Assembly: GCA_964465145.1 (NCBI GenBank)
Contig: CAYXJR010000096.1
Span: 1 to 14,548 of the forward strand
DNA from: JAUVKA01 sp964465145
Lineage (GTDB): Bacteria; Bacteroidota; Bacteroidia; Bacteroidales; UBA12481
Direction of reading: 5' to 3'
Length of the DNA stretch: 14,548 bases
This document shows positions 1-7,175 of this stretch, one piece after another. The position numbers and the translations under genes were made by a program. Position 1 is the stretch's first letter. Each line of letters opens with the position of its first letter. The notes beneath the pieces are model-generated. The model had not been told where the DNA came from. It did no database searches and was given only the letters and a program-made list of their open reading frames with translations.

Positions 1-351
1 ATACCTTTAAAGGGTACAACTTTATTACCAAATAAATACCCTGCTAAACAGTTACATCAATTCTTAGAATTAGAGGATCATCTATACCTAGGCTATCTCT
101 ACAAAGGGGATTCATACTGTTGTATTATTAAGAAATCTGATCAAAGTATTGTCTTTAATTCATCTCTTATTGATTTCTCTACAATTCATGCATCACAGGA
201 ATACGGCTTCGTAGTTGGAGCGACAAAAAGGGAGTTGATTCTTTCAGTTAATGCTATTGACTACAAGGATGGTTTCAGTCAAGATAATAAGAGTATAAAA
301 AAGATTAAGAAGGATGACAACCCAGTGTTGTTCTTTATTAAACTGAACTGA
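1..351 (+). CDS. 6-bladed beta-propeller protein, C-terminal fragment
   Basis: The reading frame is open from the first base to TGA at 349-351 and encodes about 116 residues with no internal ATG, so this is the 3' end of a gene that begins outside the window. The protein ends KKDDNPVLFFIKLN, which closely parallels the end of the next gene (KETDNPIILFYSLTK), and the body has the same alternation of short hydrophobic strands (LYLGYLYKG, YGFVVGA). I infer that it is a tandem paralogue of the downstream 6-bladed beta-propeller protein. These proteins are common in Bacteroidota and usually exported, but their biochemical role is mostly unknown. Its stop lies 2 bases before the next ATG, so the two are almost certainly co-transcribed. 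The signal peptide and first blades cannot be seen here. Confidence 0.7.
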   Translation: MPLKGTTLLPNKYPAKQLHQFLELEDHLYLGYLYKGDSYCCIIKKSDQSIVFNSSLIDFSTIHASQEYGFVVGATKRELILSVNAIDYKDGFSQDNKSIKKIKKDDNPVLFFIKLN

Positions 352-353
352 TT

Positions 354-1562
354 ATGAGATATATTATAAAACGTTTTTTTAAAGCTGTAGTTATTATTTT
401 CATCATAGGAACAACTAACAGTAATTGCAAACTCAACAATCAAAATAATAAGTCTGTCACAAAGACTCTTCCTATTCCTGTTGGAAAATCAATAAAATCA
501 ACCGATTTATCCTGCGAGGTTTCAAATATAGTGATTCTTGAAACGAGTGAAGAATCTTTAATTGGTGCCATTCAAAAGATAGTCTTCTCTGACAATGGAA
601 TTCATATTATGGATAGAACTCAAGATAAACAAATCATATCTTTTGACAATCATGGCAATTTTATCTCATCACTCTCCAAGAAAGGGCGTGGTCCAGATGA
701 ATATTTGTATCCAATGGATTTTGTTTTCGACTCAGATTCTCAAACACTTGAAATTCTCGACAATGGGACAAAAAGTATAAACAGTTACGGTATTAGTGGA
801 GATTTTCGTAAACGGACACATCTTGGGTTTTCTTGTTATAGCCTCGCGAAAAACGACAGAGGATCATATATTTTGTTTCTTTCAAATATTGACAAGATTT
901 ATAAGAATAGTTTGCTCAATCATAATCTGTTATTTTTCGATGACAAGAAAGGCTTGTACAAGCAGATAGACCCATTTCCAAATCAAAACATTTTGAATGC
1001 ATTCTCTGCAATTCCATATTATGGTTTTTCAACAAATAGAAATGGAAAATTATTATATAGACACTATGGCGACCCAATTATCTATACAGTTGTTGATGAT
1101 GCGCTTAAGAAAGAATGGTTTCTGGATTTTGGAGATCAACTTTTAACCGAAGATAAAATAACTAACCATGATTTTAATCAAATGAAATTCCTAGTTGATT
1201 ATGGTCCAAAAAGTGGACTGGTTTACTGGATACAAGATTTTCTTGAACTTGAACAGTTTGTATTCATTTCATATGCCCAAGGGCGTAAGGTCTATTGCAA
1301 TTTAACAGATATCGAAAATTGTAAAACAATATTCCAATCAGAATCATTTGATTTTTTAAATGAAGTTCTAAAGCTGAATACGATAAGCTATATAAGCAAT
1401 TTTCAAGGCATGCTTTACGTAGCAATTGAATCATTTGATTTTTTAGAAAGTCCATTATACGAGAGGTTGTTAGATGAGGACTGGGGTCACATTATACCTG
1501 GTCTTAAGACGATTAAAGAAACTGATAATCCTATTATATTGTTCTATTCACTAACAAAATAA
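354..1562 (+). CDS. 6-bladed beta-propeller protein, probably exported
   Basis: This is a 402-residue protein with a basic N-terminus and a hydrophobic core (residues about 11-19), followed by Cys25. It is probably a signal peptide and possibly a lipoprotein signal, but the residues before the Cys (NSN) do not make a canonical lipobox. The best family marker is GRGPDEY at residues 111-117, the G+GP(G/D)EY signature of the Bacteroidota 6-bladed beta-propeller family (DUF5128/BF3164-like). It sits after a strand pair of the type IISFDNHGNFISSL, and further short beta repeats follow (LEILDNGTKSINSYG). The length is normal for the family. The start at 354 is favoured because it lies 2 bases after the upstream stop and gives a full signal peptide. 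Two small secreted Cys-rich genes follow within 12 bases and about 270 bases, suggesting one exported module. The ligand is unknown. Confidence 0.8.
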   Translation: MRYIIKRFFKAVVIIFIIGTTNSNCKLNNQNNKSVTKTLPIPVGKSIKSTDLSCEVSNIVILETSEESLIGAIQKIVFSDNGIHIMDRTQDKQIISFDNHGNFISSLSKKGRGPDEYLYPMDFVFDSDSQTLEILDNGTKSINSYGISGDFRKRTHLGFSCYSLAKNDRGSYILFLSNIDKIYKNSLLNHNLLFFDDKKGLYKQIDPFPNQNILNAFSAIPYYGFSTNRNGKLLYRHYGDPIIYTVVDDALKKEWFLDFGDQLLTEDKITNHDFNQMKFLVDYGPKSGLVYWIQDFLELEQFVFISYAQGRKVYCNLTDIENCKTIFQSESFDFLNEVLKLNTISYISNFQGMLYVAIESFDFLESPLYERLLDEDWGHIIPGLKTIKETDNPIILFYSLTK

Positions 1563-1573
1563 AATGTATTGAT

Positions 1574-1819
1574 ATGAAAAGATTGTTTTATGTTCTCTGT
1601 ACCATAACACTGGTATTTATTATTGTAATAAATACACCAATTTTTGCTGAAGATCCAGGTCCCTGTTCTTGGGAGATCTTACACGATTATAGGCTCACCC
1701 CTGAACGATGTGGTCCCCTTAATAGTTTTATTAAATACGAATGCCAACCCGGTTGGGAATATTGGTATTGCTGTACCGAATGGGAAATGGAATGCGTTGA
1801 ACCACCACCACAACCTTAA
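1574..1819 (+). CDS. Small secreted six-cysteine protein (copy 1)
   Basis: An 81-residue protein with a clear signal peptide: MKR, a hydrophobic core, and a likely cleavage after NTPIFA (residue 25). The mature part is about 56 residues and holds Cys31, 46, 57, 66, 67 and 74 before a Pro-rich tail (EPPPQP). The spacing C-x14-C-x10-C-x8-CC-x6-C matches the next gene (C-x17-C-x10-C-x8-CC-x6-C), and both have ER(P)C, YCC and PPP, so they are paralogues. Six cysteines in an exported protein suggest three disulfides. It starts 11 bases after the propeller gene stop, so the two probably share a transcript. Small exported peptides next to 6-bladed propellers are known in Bacteroidota (for example the NVEALA family), but I see no NVEALA motif here. 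The function is unknown. Confidence 0.75.
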   Translation: MKRLFYVLCTITLVFIIVINTPIFAEDPGPCSWEILHDYRLTPERCGPLNSFIKYECQPGWEYWYCCTEWEMECVEPPPQP

Positions 1820-1829
1820 ATAATTAATT

Positions 1830-2083
1830 ATGAAAAGAAGAAAATTACCTTAGTTATTATTATAGTATTTAGCCTCATAACGTACATGAATGTTAAGGCC
1901 TTTACAATGGCTGAAGAAGCTCTATGTGAAGTTCCTGGCAGTGTCATAGTTTATGATTGGCTAATGTTTGAACGACCATGCGATATAGAAGGAACTTATT
2001 TTTATAATCGATGTGAACCAAATCATCCACAGCGATATTGTTGCGTTTCTGACCAAACATTATGTGATCCACCTCCAAGTTAG
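1830..2083 (+). CDS. Small secreted six-cysteine protein (copy 2), signal peptide frameshifted
   Basis: The uninterrupted frame runs from 1820 to the TAG at 2081-2083. From ATG 1886 it encodes 65 residues with Cys14, 32, 43, 52, 53 and 60 and a DPPPS end, paralogous to the gene just upstream. Starting at 1886 would discard a good signal peptide encoded in the same frame just before it: KKKITLVIIIVFSLITYMNV, then KA. The only suitable ATG for that signal peptide is at 1830, but it is in another frame and ends at TAG 1851 after seven codons. One extra base in the A-rich stretch 1833-1844 would join the ATG to the signal peptide. So this is either a recent 1-base deletion, a sequence error, or a gene using a non-ATG start such as ATT at 1823. 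The mature part looks intact, which argues against old decay. Confidence 0.6.
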
Positions 2084-2142
2084 GACAAATACTAGGATTA
2101 TCAGTTTTTCTCCTTAACCTGCAACCCGCAACAATTCTTCTT

Positions 2143-2916
2143 TTACCTAAATCCCTTTACAAATTCAGTCGCCAACTTTTCTGCGTTAATGTCGACGTTT
2201 TCAACAGCTGGCTGAAGGTGCTTAATGAACTGTGTGCCAATAATGGCTCCGCTGGCCAGCTGGCCTGCTCTTTCAAAATCTTTCTTTGTTCTTACGCCGA
2301 AACCAATCATCCCGGGGATGCCTAAATCCATTTCCCGGATCCGGTCGAAATATGAGGAATCTGCATCTGCAAAACTTTTTGTCCCGGTTGTGGAGGCAGA
2401 AGAGACCAGGTAAAGGAATCCTTTGCTGATACCAGCGAGGTACTTTATTCTCTCCGGACTGCTTTGGGGTGTGACAAGAAGGATATTATGAATTCCATTT
2501 ATTTCAAATTCATCCCTGTATTTGAGATATTCCTGAACGGGAAGATCCGGAAGTATGGTTCCACTGATACCGCATTCCCTGCTTTTCTGAAGAAAACGGC
2601 TCAGACCGAACTGAATAACAGGGTTCAAATAACCCATTAATATCATAGGCATACTTGTAATCAGTTCACTAAGCTGTTGAAAAAGTAATTCGAGGTTCAT
2701 TCCATTCCTCAATGCCACCTGGCTACTTTCCTGGATAACCGGGCCATCTGCCAGGGGATCGGAAAAGGGCATTCCGATTTCCACCATGTCCACCCCTGAT
2801 TTTTCCAGAGCAGGCAGTAGTACCTTCAAACTTTCCAGTTCTGGGTAACCTGCAGTTAGATAAATGGAAAGAATAGGTTTCCTGGCCTTATTAAACAATT
2901 CATCTATCTTATTCAT
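2143..2916 (-). CDS. trpA: Tryptophan synthase alpha subunit
   Basis: The alpha subunit cleaves indole-3-glycerol phosphate to indole and glyceraldehyde 3-phosphate and passes indole through a tunnel to TrpB in the alpha2-beta2 complex. The protein is a 257-residue TIM barrel. The catalytic pair is visible as Glu46 in MVEIGMPFSDPLADGP and Asp57 in the same motif, and the phosphate-binding part is near GFGVRTKKDF and GAIIGTQFI. I chose the ATG at 2916 (MNKIDELFNK) over the longer frame opening at 2988. The extra 24 residues lie inside trpB and look unlike TrpA, while 2916 gives the family length. The ATG overlaps the trpB stop by 8 bases (ATGAATAA), a typical translational coupling junction. 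It is the last gene of the operon, and no clear terminator follows in the 59 bases to the convergent gene. Confidence 0.97.
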   Translation of the reverse strand: MNKIDELFNKARKPILSIYLTAGYPELESLKVLLPALEKSGVDMVEIGMPFSDPLADGPVIQESSQVALRNGMNLELLFQQLSELITSMPMILMGYLNPVIQFGLSRFLQKSRECGISGTILPDLPVQEYLKYRDEFEINGIHNILLVTPQSSPERIKYLAGISKGFLYLVSSASTTGTKSFADADSSYFDRIREMDLGIPGMIGFGVRTKKDFERAGQLASGAIIGTQFIKHLQPAVENVDINAEKLATEFVKGFR

Positions 2917-4102
2917 TTGAAAAAATCTTTGAGTAAGTGTTGAGATCTTTGTCGCCGCGCCCAGATAGGTTAATGACAACCACATCATCCGGACTGAATT
3001 CTATCTTTTTCAAAGCTGCCAATGCATGAGCCGACTCGAGAGCCGGGATAATTCCTTCCAAACGGGTGAGCTCCATGGCTGCAGAAATAGCCTCTTCATC
3101 TGTAACACTCATATATTTGGCAAGGCCGGTTTTATTTAACCAGGCATGTAAGGGACCAATACCCGGATAATCCAGCCCGGCGGAGATGGAGTAGGGTTCG
3201 GTAATCTGACCATCATCATCCTGCATTAGGATCGTATAACTTCCGTGAATAATTCCCGGTTTACCCAAAGCAAGAGTTGCTGCCGATTCACCCGTTTCAT
3301 TACCATGGCCAGCAGCTTCCAGACCGTATAGGAGGGTTTTTGGTGAATTAACGAAGGGATAAAAAGCTCCTGCCGCATTGCTGCCGCCTCCAACACATGC
3401 CAGCAGGTAATCTGGATGCCCGGAACCGGTCTTAGCGACTAATTGCTGCTCTATTTCGATCCCAATTACAGATTGAAGACGGGTAACCAGATCCGGATAA
3501 GGGTGGGGCCCAACAACCGAACCAATTATATAATATGTTTCCTCAGGATGACTAATCCAATCCCGAATAGCCTCGTTGGTTGCATCTTTGAGGGTTTTAT
3601 TTCCTGAATGGACGGTAATCACCTTGGCTCCTAACATCTTCATCTTGAAAACATTAGGTGCCTGTCGTTCGACATCCAATGCACCCATGTATACAATGCA
3701 TTCAAGACCTTTTAGAGCGCAAACCGTTGCTGTAGCTACCCCGTGCTGGCCAGCCCCTGTTTCCGCAATTATTCGTTTTTTACCTAATCTCTCGGCCAGA
3801 AGTACCTGCCCTATGGTGTTGTTGATTTTATGAGCTCCGGTGTGGTTCAGGTCTTCCCTTTTCAGGAATATTCGCGCCTTGTATTTGGCCGATAAACGTT
3901 TTGCCTCAAAAAGAGGTGTGGGGCGACCGGTATAGTCAGCTAATAGCTCTGTGAATTCTTTTTTAAATCCAGGCTCATCCAGGATATCCAGGTACCTGCT
4001 TTTCAACTCCTCAACATTGGGCAGAAGCATCTCAGGGATATATGCCCCTCCGAATTCCCCGTAAAAACCATCACTGTCGGGATGCATTCCTTTATTTATC
4101 AT
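2909..4102 (-). CDS. trpB: Tryptophan synthase beta subunit
   Basis: A PLP enzyme that joins indole from TrpA to serine to give tryptophan. The 397-residue protein matches the TrpB1 type that pairs with TrpA. The PLP lysine is Lys92 in HTGAHKINN, the catalytic glutamate is Glu114 in AETGAGQHG, and the phosphate-binding loop is GGGSNAAG at 238-245. The C-terminal GRGDKD motif is also present. The start at 4102 overlaps the trpF stop by 11 bases. A second in-frame ATG at 4087 (MHPDSDGFYG) has AAAGGA directly in front of it, too close to act as an ordinary ribosome site, so I keep 4102, although a start at 4087 is possible. The enzyme is cytoplasmic and expected to be co-expressed with TrpA, whose gene overlaps its 3' end. 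Confidence 0.97.
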   Translation of the reverse strand: MINKGMHPDSDGFYGEFGGAYIPEMLLPNVEELKSRYLDILDEPGFKKEFTELLADYTGRPTPLFEAKRLSAKYKARIFLKREDLNHTGAHKINNTIGQVLLAERLGKKRIIAETGAGQHGVATATVCALKGLECIVYMGALDVERQAPNVFKMKMLGAKVITVHSGNKTLKDATNEAIRDWISHPEETYYIIGSVVGPHPYPDLVTRLQSVIGIEIEQQLVAKTGSGHPDYLLACVGGGSNAAGAFYPFVNSPKTLLYGLEAAGHGNETGESAATLALGKPGIIHGSYTILMQDDDGQITEPYSISAGLDYPGIGPLHAWLNKTGLAKYMSVTDEEAISAAMELTRLEGIIPALESAHALAALKKIEFSPDDVVVINLSGRGDKDLNTYSKIFSNE

Positions 4103-4718
4103 TTCTTAGTTTTTTAAAATAGTAGGATAATAAGCCAATATCTTTAATTCCGGGGCTTGTCTCAAAGCGGCTGTTAAGGTCTACTCCGGCAAATGCAGGA
4201 TGATCAATAGCGGGATTGTCTTCCGGCCCTATCCCCCCGCTTAACAGAAAGGGGGCAGCTCCATAATACTGATCAATAATGGACCAATCGAATTTACTAC
4301 CGCTTCCCCCATGCTGGCTGGTTTTTGTATCAAAAATATAGATGTCGGCAATGCCGGAGTAAGGAGATACTTTTTTGAGATCACCGACATCTGAAATCCC
4401 GATAGCCTTGATCACTTTAAAGCCCCTGGATTTAAGCTCCCCGCAATATTCAGGGGACTCATTTCCATGGAGTTGGATATAACCGAAATTAAGTGATTTA
4501 TGCAAACTACGGATAAGGGAAATATCCTCATCAACAAAAACACCAACCAACTTGAATTTCCTTTCAATATCCAATACCCCGGCCAGCTCATCGGGGTTTG
4601 ACACAAACCTGGGAGACCCGGGGTGGAATATCAGCCCAATCATATCAGGCTTCAGTTCAATTAAATCCCTGATGTTATCCGCATCCCGCATCCCGCATAC
4701 CTTGATCAGCTTTTTCAT
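4092..4718 (-). CDS. trpF: Phosphoribosylanthranilate isomerase
   Basis: This enzyme performs the Amadori rearrangement of phosphoribosylanthranilate to CdRP, the third committed step of the pathway. The 208-residue protein is a single TIM barrel. The general base Cys8 lies in KVCGMRD and the general acid Asp130 in IFDTKTSQHGGSG. The phosphate-binding motifs are LSGGIGPEDN and GVDLNSRFETSPGIKD. IGLIFHPGSPRFV and IQLHGNE are further family markers. It is encoded separately rather than fused to trpC as in enteric bacteria. The ATG overlaps the trpC stop by four bases (ATGA) and its own stop overlaps trpB by 11 bases, so translation of the three genes is probably coupled. Confidence 0.96.
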   Translation of the reverse strand: MKKLIKVCGMRDADNIRDLIELKPDMIGLIFHPGSPRFVSNPDELAGVLDIERKFKLVGVFVDEDISLIRSLHKSLNFGYIQLHGNESPEYCGELKSRGFKVIKAIGISDVGDLKKVSPYSGIADIYIFDTKTSQHGGSGSKFDWSIIDQYYGAAPFLLSGGIGPEDNPAIDHPAFAGVDLNSRFETSPGIKDIGLLSYYFKKLRNDK

Positions 4719-5512
4719 CTTAATGCAGCATTTATCTCATTGATAGTTTCCAGGCACTTATTCCCAGGATCTGGAGATTTCATATAAGTCTCACCAATAA
4801 GAAATCCGCTGAAACCCGACTTAAATAAATCGATAATTTGAGAAGATCCGGATAAGCCGCTTTCAGCTATCTTAGGGATATCAGGTGGCAAAAAGCTGGC
4901 AAGTCTCTTTGAATTTTCGGTATCAACCTCGAAGGTATCCAGGTTTCTGTTGTTGACTCCGATCAGGCTGACTGGCTCACACAACCGGTCCATTTCCTCT
5001 TCGGAATGCAATTCAAGCAACACGTCCATCCCCAGATCCCTGGCCAGGGTTCCGAGTTTTAATACTTCTTTTGGGCTAAGCAGTGCTGCAATAAGAAGAA
5101 TAATATCCGCTCCCATCGCTTTTGATTTATGAACCTGATATTCTTCAAGAATGAAATCCTTTCTCAAAATTGGTAAATCCAATTCGTTTCGGACTTTCGA
5201 GAAATCATTGGGATGAGCCCCAAAGAATGCCTCATCAGTTAGGACAGATAGCGCCACAGCACCAGCTTTTTGGTACCCGATACATATTTGTACGGGGTCA
5301 GCAGGTTCACGGATGATCCCTTTTGAGGGACTTTTTCTTTTGAATTCTGCAATTATCTGTGGGCCAATCGAAGACCGCAACATATCCGATAAACAATAGC
5401 ATGAACTATGGTATCTGGCTTGATTTTTCAGCAGCTCCAGGGGGAAATCCACCTTCCTGATCGAGGTCTCTTTCTTTTTCCACGCCGCTATTTTTCTAAG
5501 TATATCCAACAT
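4715..5512 (-). CDS. trpC: Indole-3-glycerol phosphate synthase
   Basis: The enzyme closes the indole ring by decarboxylation and cyclisation of CdRP to indole-3-glycerol phosphate. The 265-residue TIM-barrel protein keeps the known active-site residues: Glu56 and Lys58 in AEFKRKSPSKG, Lys118 in ILRKDFI, Glu167 in LLELHSE, and Asn187 in IGVNNRNL. The C-terminal phosphate sites are in IAESGLSG and GFLIGETYM. The ATG follows the trpD stop directly with no base between them, and its stop shares four bases with trpF. It is a monofunctional protein, as expected in Bacteroidota. Confidence 0.97.
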   Translation of the reverse strand: MLDILRKIAAWKKKETSIRKVDFPLELLKNQARYHSSCYCLSDMLRSSIGPQIIAEFKRKSPSKGIIREPADPVQICIGYQKAGAVALSVLTDEAFFGAHPNDFSKVRNELDLPILRKDFILEEYQVHKSKAMGADIILLIAALLSPKEVLKLGTLARDLGMDVLLELHSEEEMDRLCEPVSLIGVNNRNLDTFEVDTENSKRLASFLPPDIPKIAESGLSGSSQIIDLFKSGFSGFLIGETYMKSPDPGNKCLETINEINAALR

Positions 5513-6508
5513 TTATTTATTCAGGTCAATTAATTTCCTAAAACAGGTCAGTGCTTTCCCTGATTGGAGGGATTCACGAGCCATTTCCACGCAATCAATA
5601 AGATTTTTATCCGGATGAAGTATTTGCAAAGCTGCTCCGGCATTAGCCGACACAACAGCTTCCTGAGCGGCAGTTCCCATGCCTTGTAAAATAGCATAGA
5701 AAATATCCCCTGAATGCTTAACATCCTTGCCTCCTAAAATATCTTCCGGTTTAAGGTCCTGAAGTCCCAGGTCCCTGGCTTCAAGAAGTTCTTCTTTATG
5801 CCGGGAAATCATTTTAAAAGGAGCTGTAAGAGATATTTCATCGTAGCCGTCAATGTTATGGATAATGGTATAAGAGGTGTTTGTTGTTTGATATACATAT
5901 CCATACATCCTTGCTAATTCAAGGTTGTATACCCCGACCAATTGATTTTGCGGGGATGATGGGTTGATCATTGGTCCCAGGATATTGAAAAAGGTTTTAA
6001 GGCCCAATTGTTTTCTGACGGGAGCAACCTGCTTCATGGCGGGATTAAACAATGGCGCATGGAGGAAGCAGATCCCGGCTTGGACAAGTTCCTTCTTTAG
6101 CTTATCCTGGTCATTGGAAAATCTATACCCAAAATGCTCCAGGACATTAGATGAGCCGCAGGTTGATGAAACCCCATAATTTCCGTGTTTCGCTACTTTG
6201 GCCCCGGCACCTGCAACAACAAAAGAGGTAAGTGTGGAAATATTGAAGGTGTTTTTCCCATCTCCTCCTGTCCCACATAAATCAATGGTCTCAAATTCTG
6301 ATAGATCTATTTTAATAGCCAGATCTTTAAGAGCTTGTCTGAATCCAATTAATTCTTCCAGGGTTATAGCCCTCATCTGAAAAACGCCAAGAAAAACGGC
6401 AATCTGTGTGTCGTTGTATTTCCCGGAGGCTATGCTTTTCAAAACTTCCTGGGCTTCAATTTGAGTAAGTGTTTTGTACTCAAATAAATTATTCAGTATT
6501 TTCTTCAT
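5513..6508 (-). CDS. trpD: Anthranilate phosphoribosyltransferase
   Basis: This enzyme transfers the phosphoribosyl group of PRPP to anthranilate. The 331-residue protein has a small helical N-terminal domain and the nucleoside phosphorylase class III fold. Its PRPP-binding loop is CGTGGDGKNTFNIST (GTGGD at 79-83), and KHGN is at 107-110. The following stretch reads YGVSSTCGSSNVLE where enteric enzymes have (R)AVSS-SGSADVLE; my recollection is that this variant is normal for Bacteroidota. FNILGPMINP is also conserved. It is not fused to trpG, unlike in E. coli. A 70-base gap separates it from trpG, the widest inside the operon, and trpC follows with no gap. Confidence 0.96.
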   Translation of the reverse strand: MKKILNNLFEYKTLTQIEAQEVLKSIASGKYNDTQIAVFLGVFQMRAITLEELIGFRQALKDLAIKIDLSEFETIDLCGTGGDGKNTFNISTLTSFVVAGAGAKVAKHGNYGVSSTCGSSNVLEHFGYRFSNDQDKLKKELVQAGICFLHAPLFNPAMKQVAPVRKQLGLKTFFNILGPMINPSSPQNQLVGVYNLELARMYGYVYQTTNTSYTIIHNIDGYDEISLTAPFKMISRHKEELLEARDLGLQDLKPEDILGGKDVKHSGDIFYAILQGMGTAAQEAVVSANAGAALQILHPDKNLIDCVEMARESLQSGKALTCFRKLIDLNK

Positions 6509-6578
6509 AGTAAAAATCTAGTTTTTTGTTAAACCGGATTATATCGATCAGGATCTTCACTTATTGGTGTAAACTCTT

Positions 6579-7172
6579 TTATACAAGCCGTTTCCTAAAG
6601 TCTTGCGGGAACAACCAGTTTTCAATCATTTTCATACCATATTCTGTAAGTATAGATTCCGGGTGAAATTGCACACCTCGCACATTATATTCTTTATGAC
6701 GGAGGGCCATTAAACGGCCATCATCATCGGTAGCTGTAATAATGAGGCTGTCGGGAAGATTTTCCGAATTTATGACCCAGGAATGGTAGCGTCCAACCTG
6801 AATCCTTCCTGGGATTCCTTGAAAAAGAATTTCATCCTTACTGATTATATTTGCAGGCATAGCTACACCGTGGTAAACTTTGTCAAGATTGATCAGCTGG
6901 CCACCAAAGACCTCGCCGATAGCCTGCATTCCCAAACATACCCCAAAAATGCTTTTTGTTGGAGCGTACTTCCTTATAACATCTTTTAAAATTCCGGCTT
7001 CATCAGGGATACCTGGTCCGGGAGAAAGGAGTATATGGCTGTATTTTTCGATTTCTTCGATAGATATTTTGTCATTCCTGGCCACATCAACCTGTACATC
7101 TACCAGTTCATTGATGTAATGCACCAAATTATAGGTGAAGGAATCGTAGTTGTCAATTATAAGAATTTGCAT
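6579..7172 (-). CDS. trpG: Anthranilate synthase glutamine amidotransferase subunit
   Basis: TrpG hydrolyses glutamine and passes ammonia to TrpE for anthranilate formation. The 197-residue protein is a class I glutamine amidotransferase: the nucleophile is Cys79 in GVCLGMQ, and the other triad members are His170 and Glu172 in FHPES. LIIDNYDSFTYNLVHY and SPGPGIPDEAG are family hallmarks. It is a stand-alone subunit rather than a TrpGD fusion. Its ATG lies 3 bases after the trpE stop, as expected for partners needed in equal amounts. In some bacteria this subunit also serves folate synthesis (PabA role), but nothing here shows whether that is so. Confidence 0.95.
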   Translation of the reverse strand: MQILIIDNYDSFTYNLVHYINELVDVQVDVARNDKISIEEIEKYSHILLSPGPGIPDEAGILKDVIRKYAPTKSIFGVCLGMQAIGEVFGGQLINLDKVYHGVAMPANIISKDEILFQGIPGRIQVGRYHSWVINSENLPDSLIITATDDDGRLMALRHKEYNVRGVQFHPESILTEYGMKMIENWLFPQDFRKRLV

Positions 7173-7175
7173 GTT

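Noticed and set aside
354..430. Definite lipoprotein call for the complete beta-propeller protein
   Set aside because: Cys25 follows a hydrophobic core, but the preceding residues NSN do not fit the lipobox, so only export is suggested.
1830..1853. Programmed ribosomal frameshift joining the ATG at 1830 to the Cys-rich frame
   Set aside because: The zero-frame codons (AAA AGA AGA AAA TTA) form no X-XXY-YYZ slippery heptamer and the A runs are only four bases long, so a base deletion or sequence error is simpler.
1886..1930. Assignment of the second small protein to the NVEALA peptide family
   Set aside because: MAEEALC only loosely resembles the NVEALA motif, and the first paralogue has nothing similar. 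The cysteine framework is the better descriptor.
2084..2142. Terminator for the trp operon or for the convergent plus-strand genes
   Set aside because: No stem with a T run was found in these 59 bases; only a short direct repeat (GTTGCGGGTTGCAGG on the minus strand) is seen.
2917..2988. Longer trpA frame starting at 2988
   Set aside because: The extra 24 residues lie inside trpB in another frame and are unlike TrpA. The ATG at 2916 overlaps the trpB stop in a normal coupling junction and gives a 257-residue protein.
6509..6590. Short minus-strand open stretch in the trpG-trpD gap (ending SEDPDRYNPV)
   Set aside because: It has no start codon of its own, overlaps the trpG end and is about 20 codons. 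TrpG has normal length without it, so I treat it as chance.
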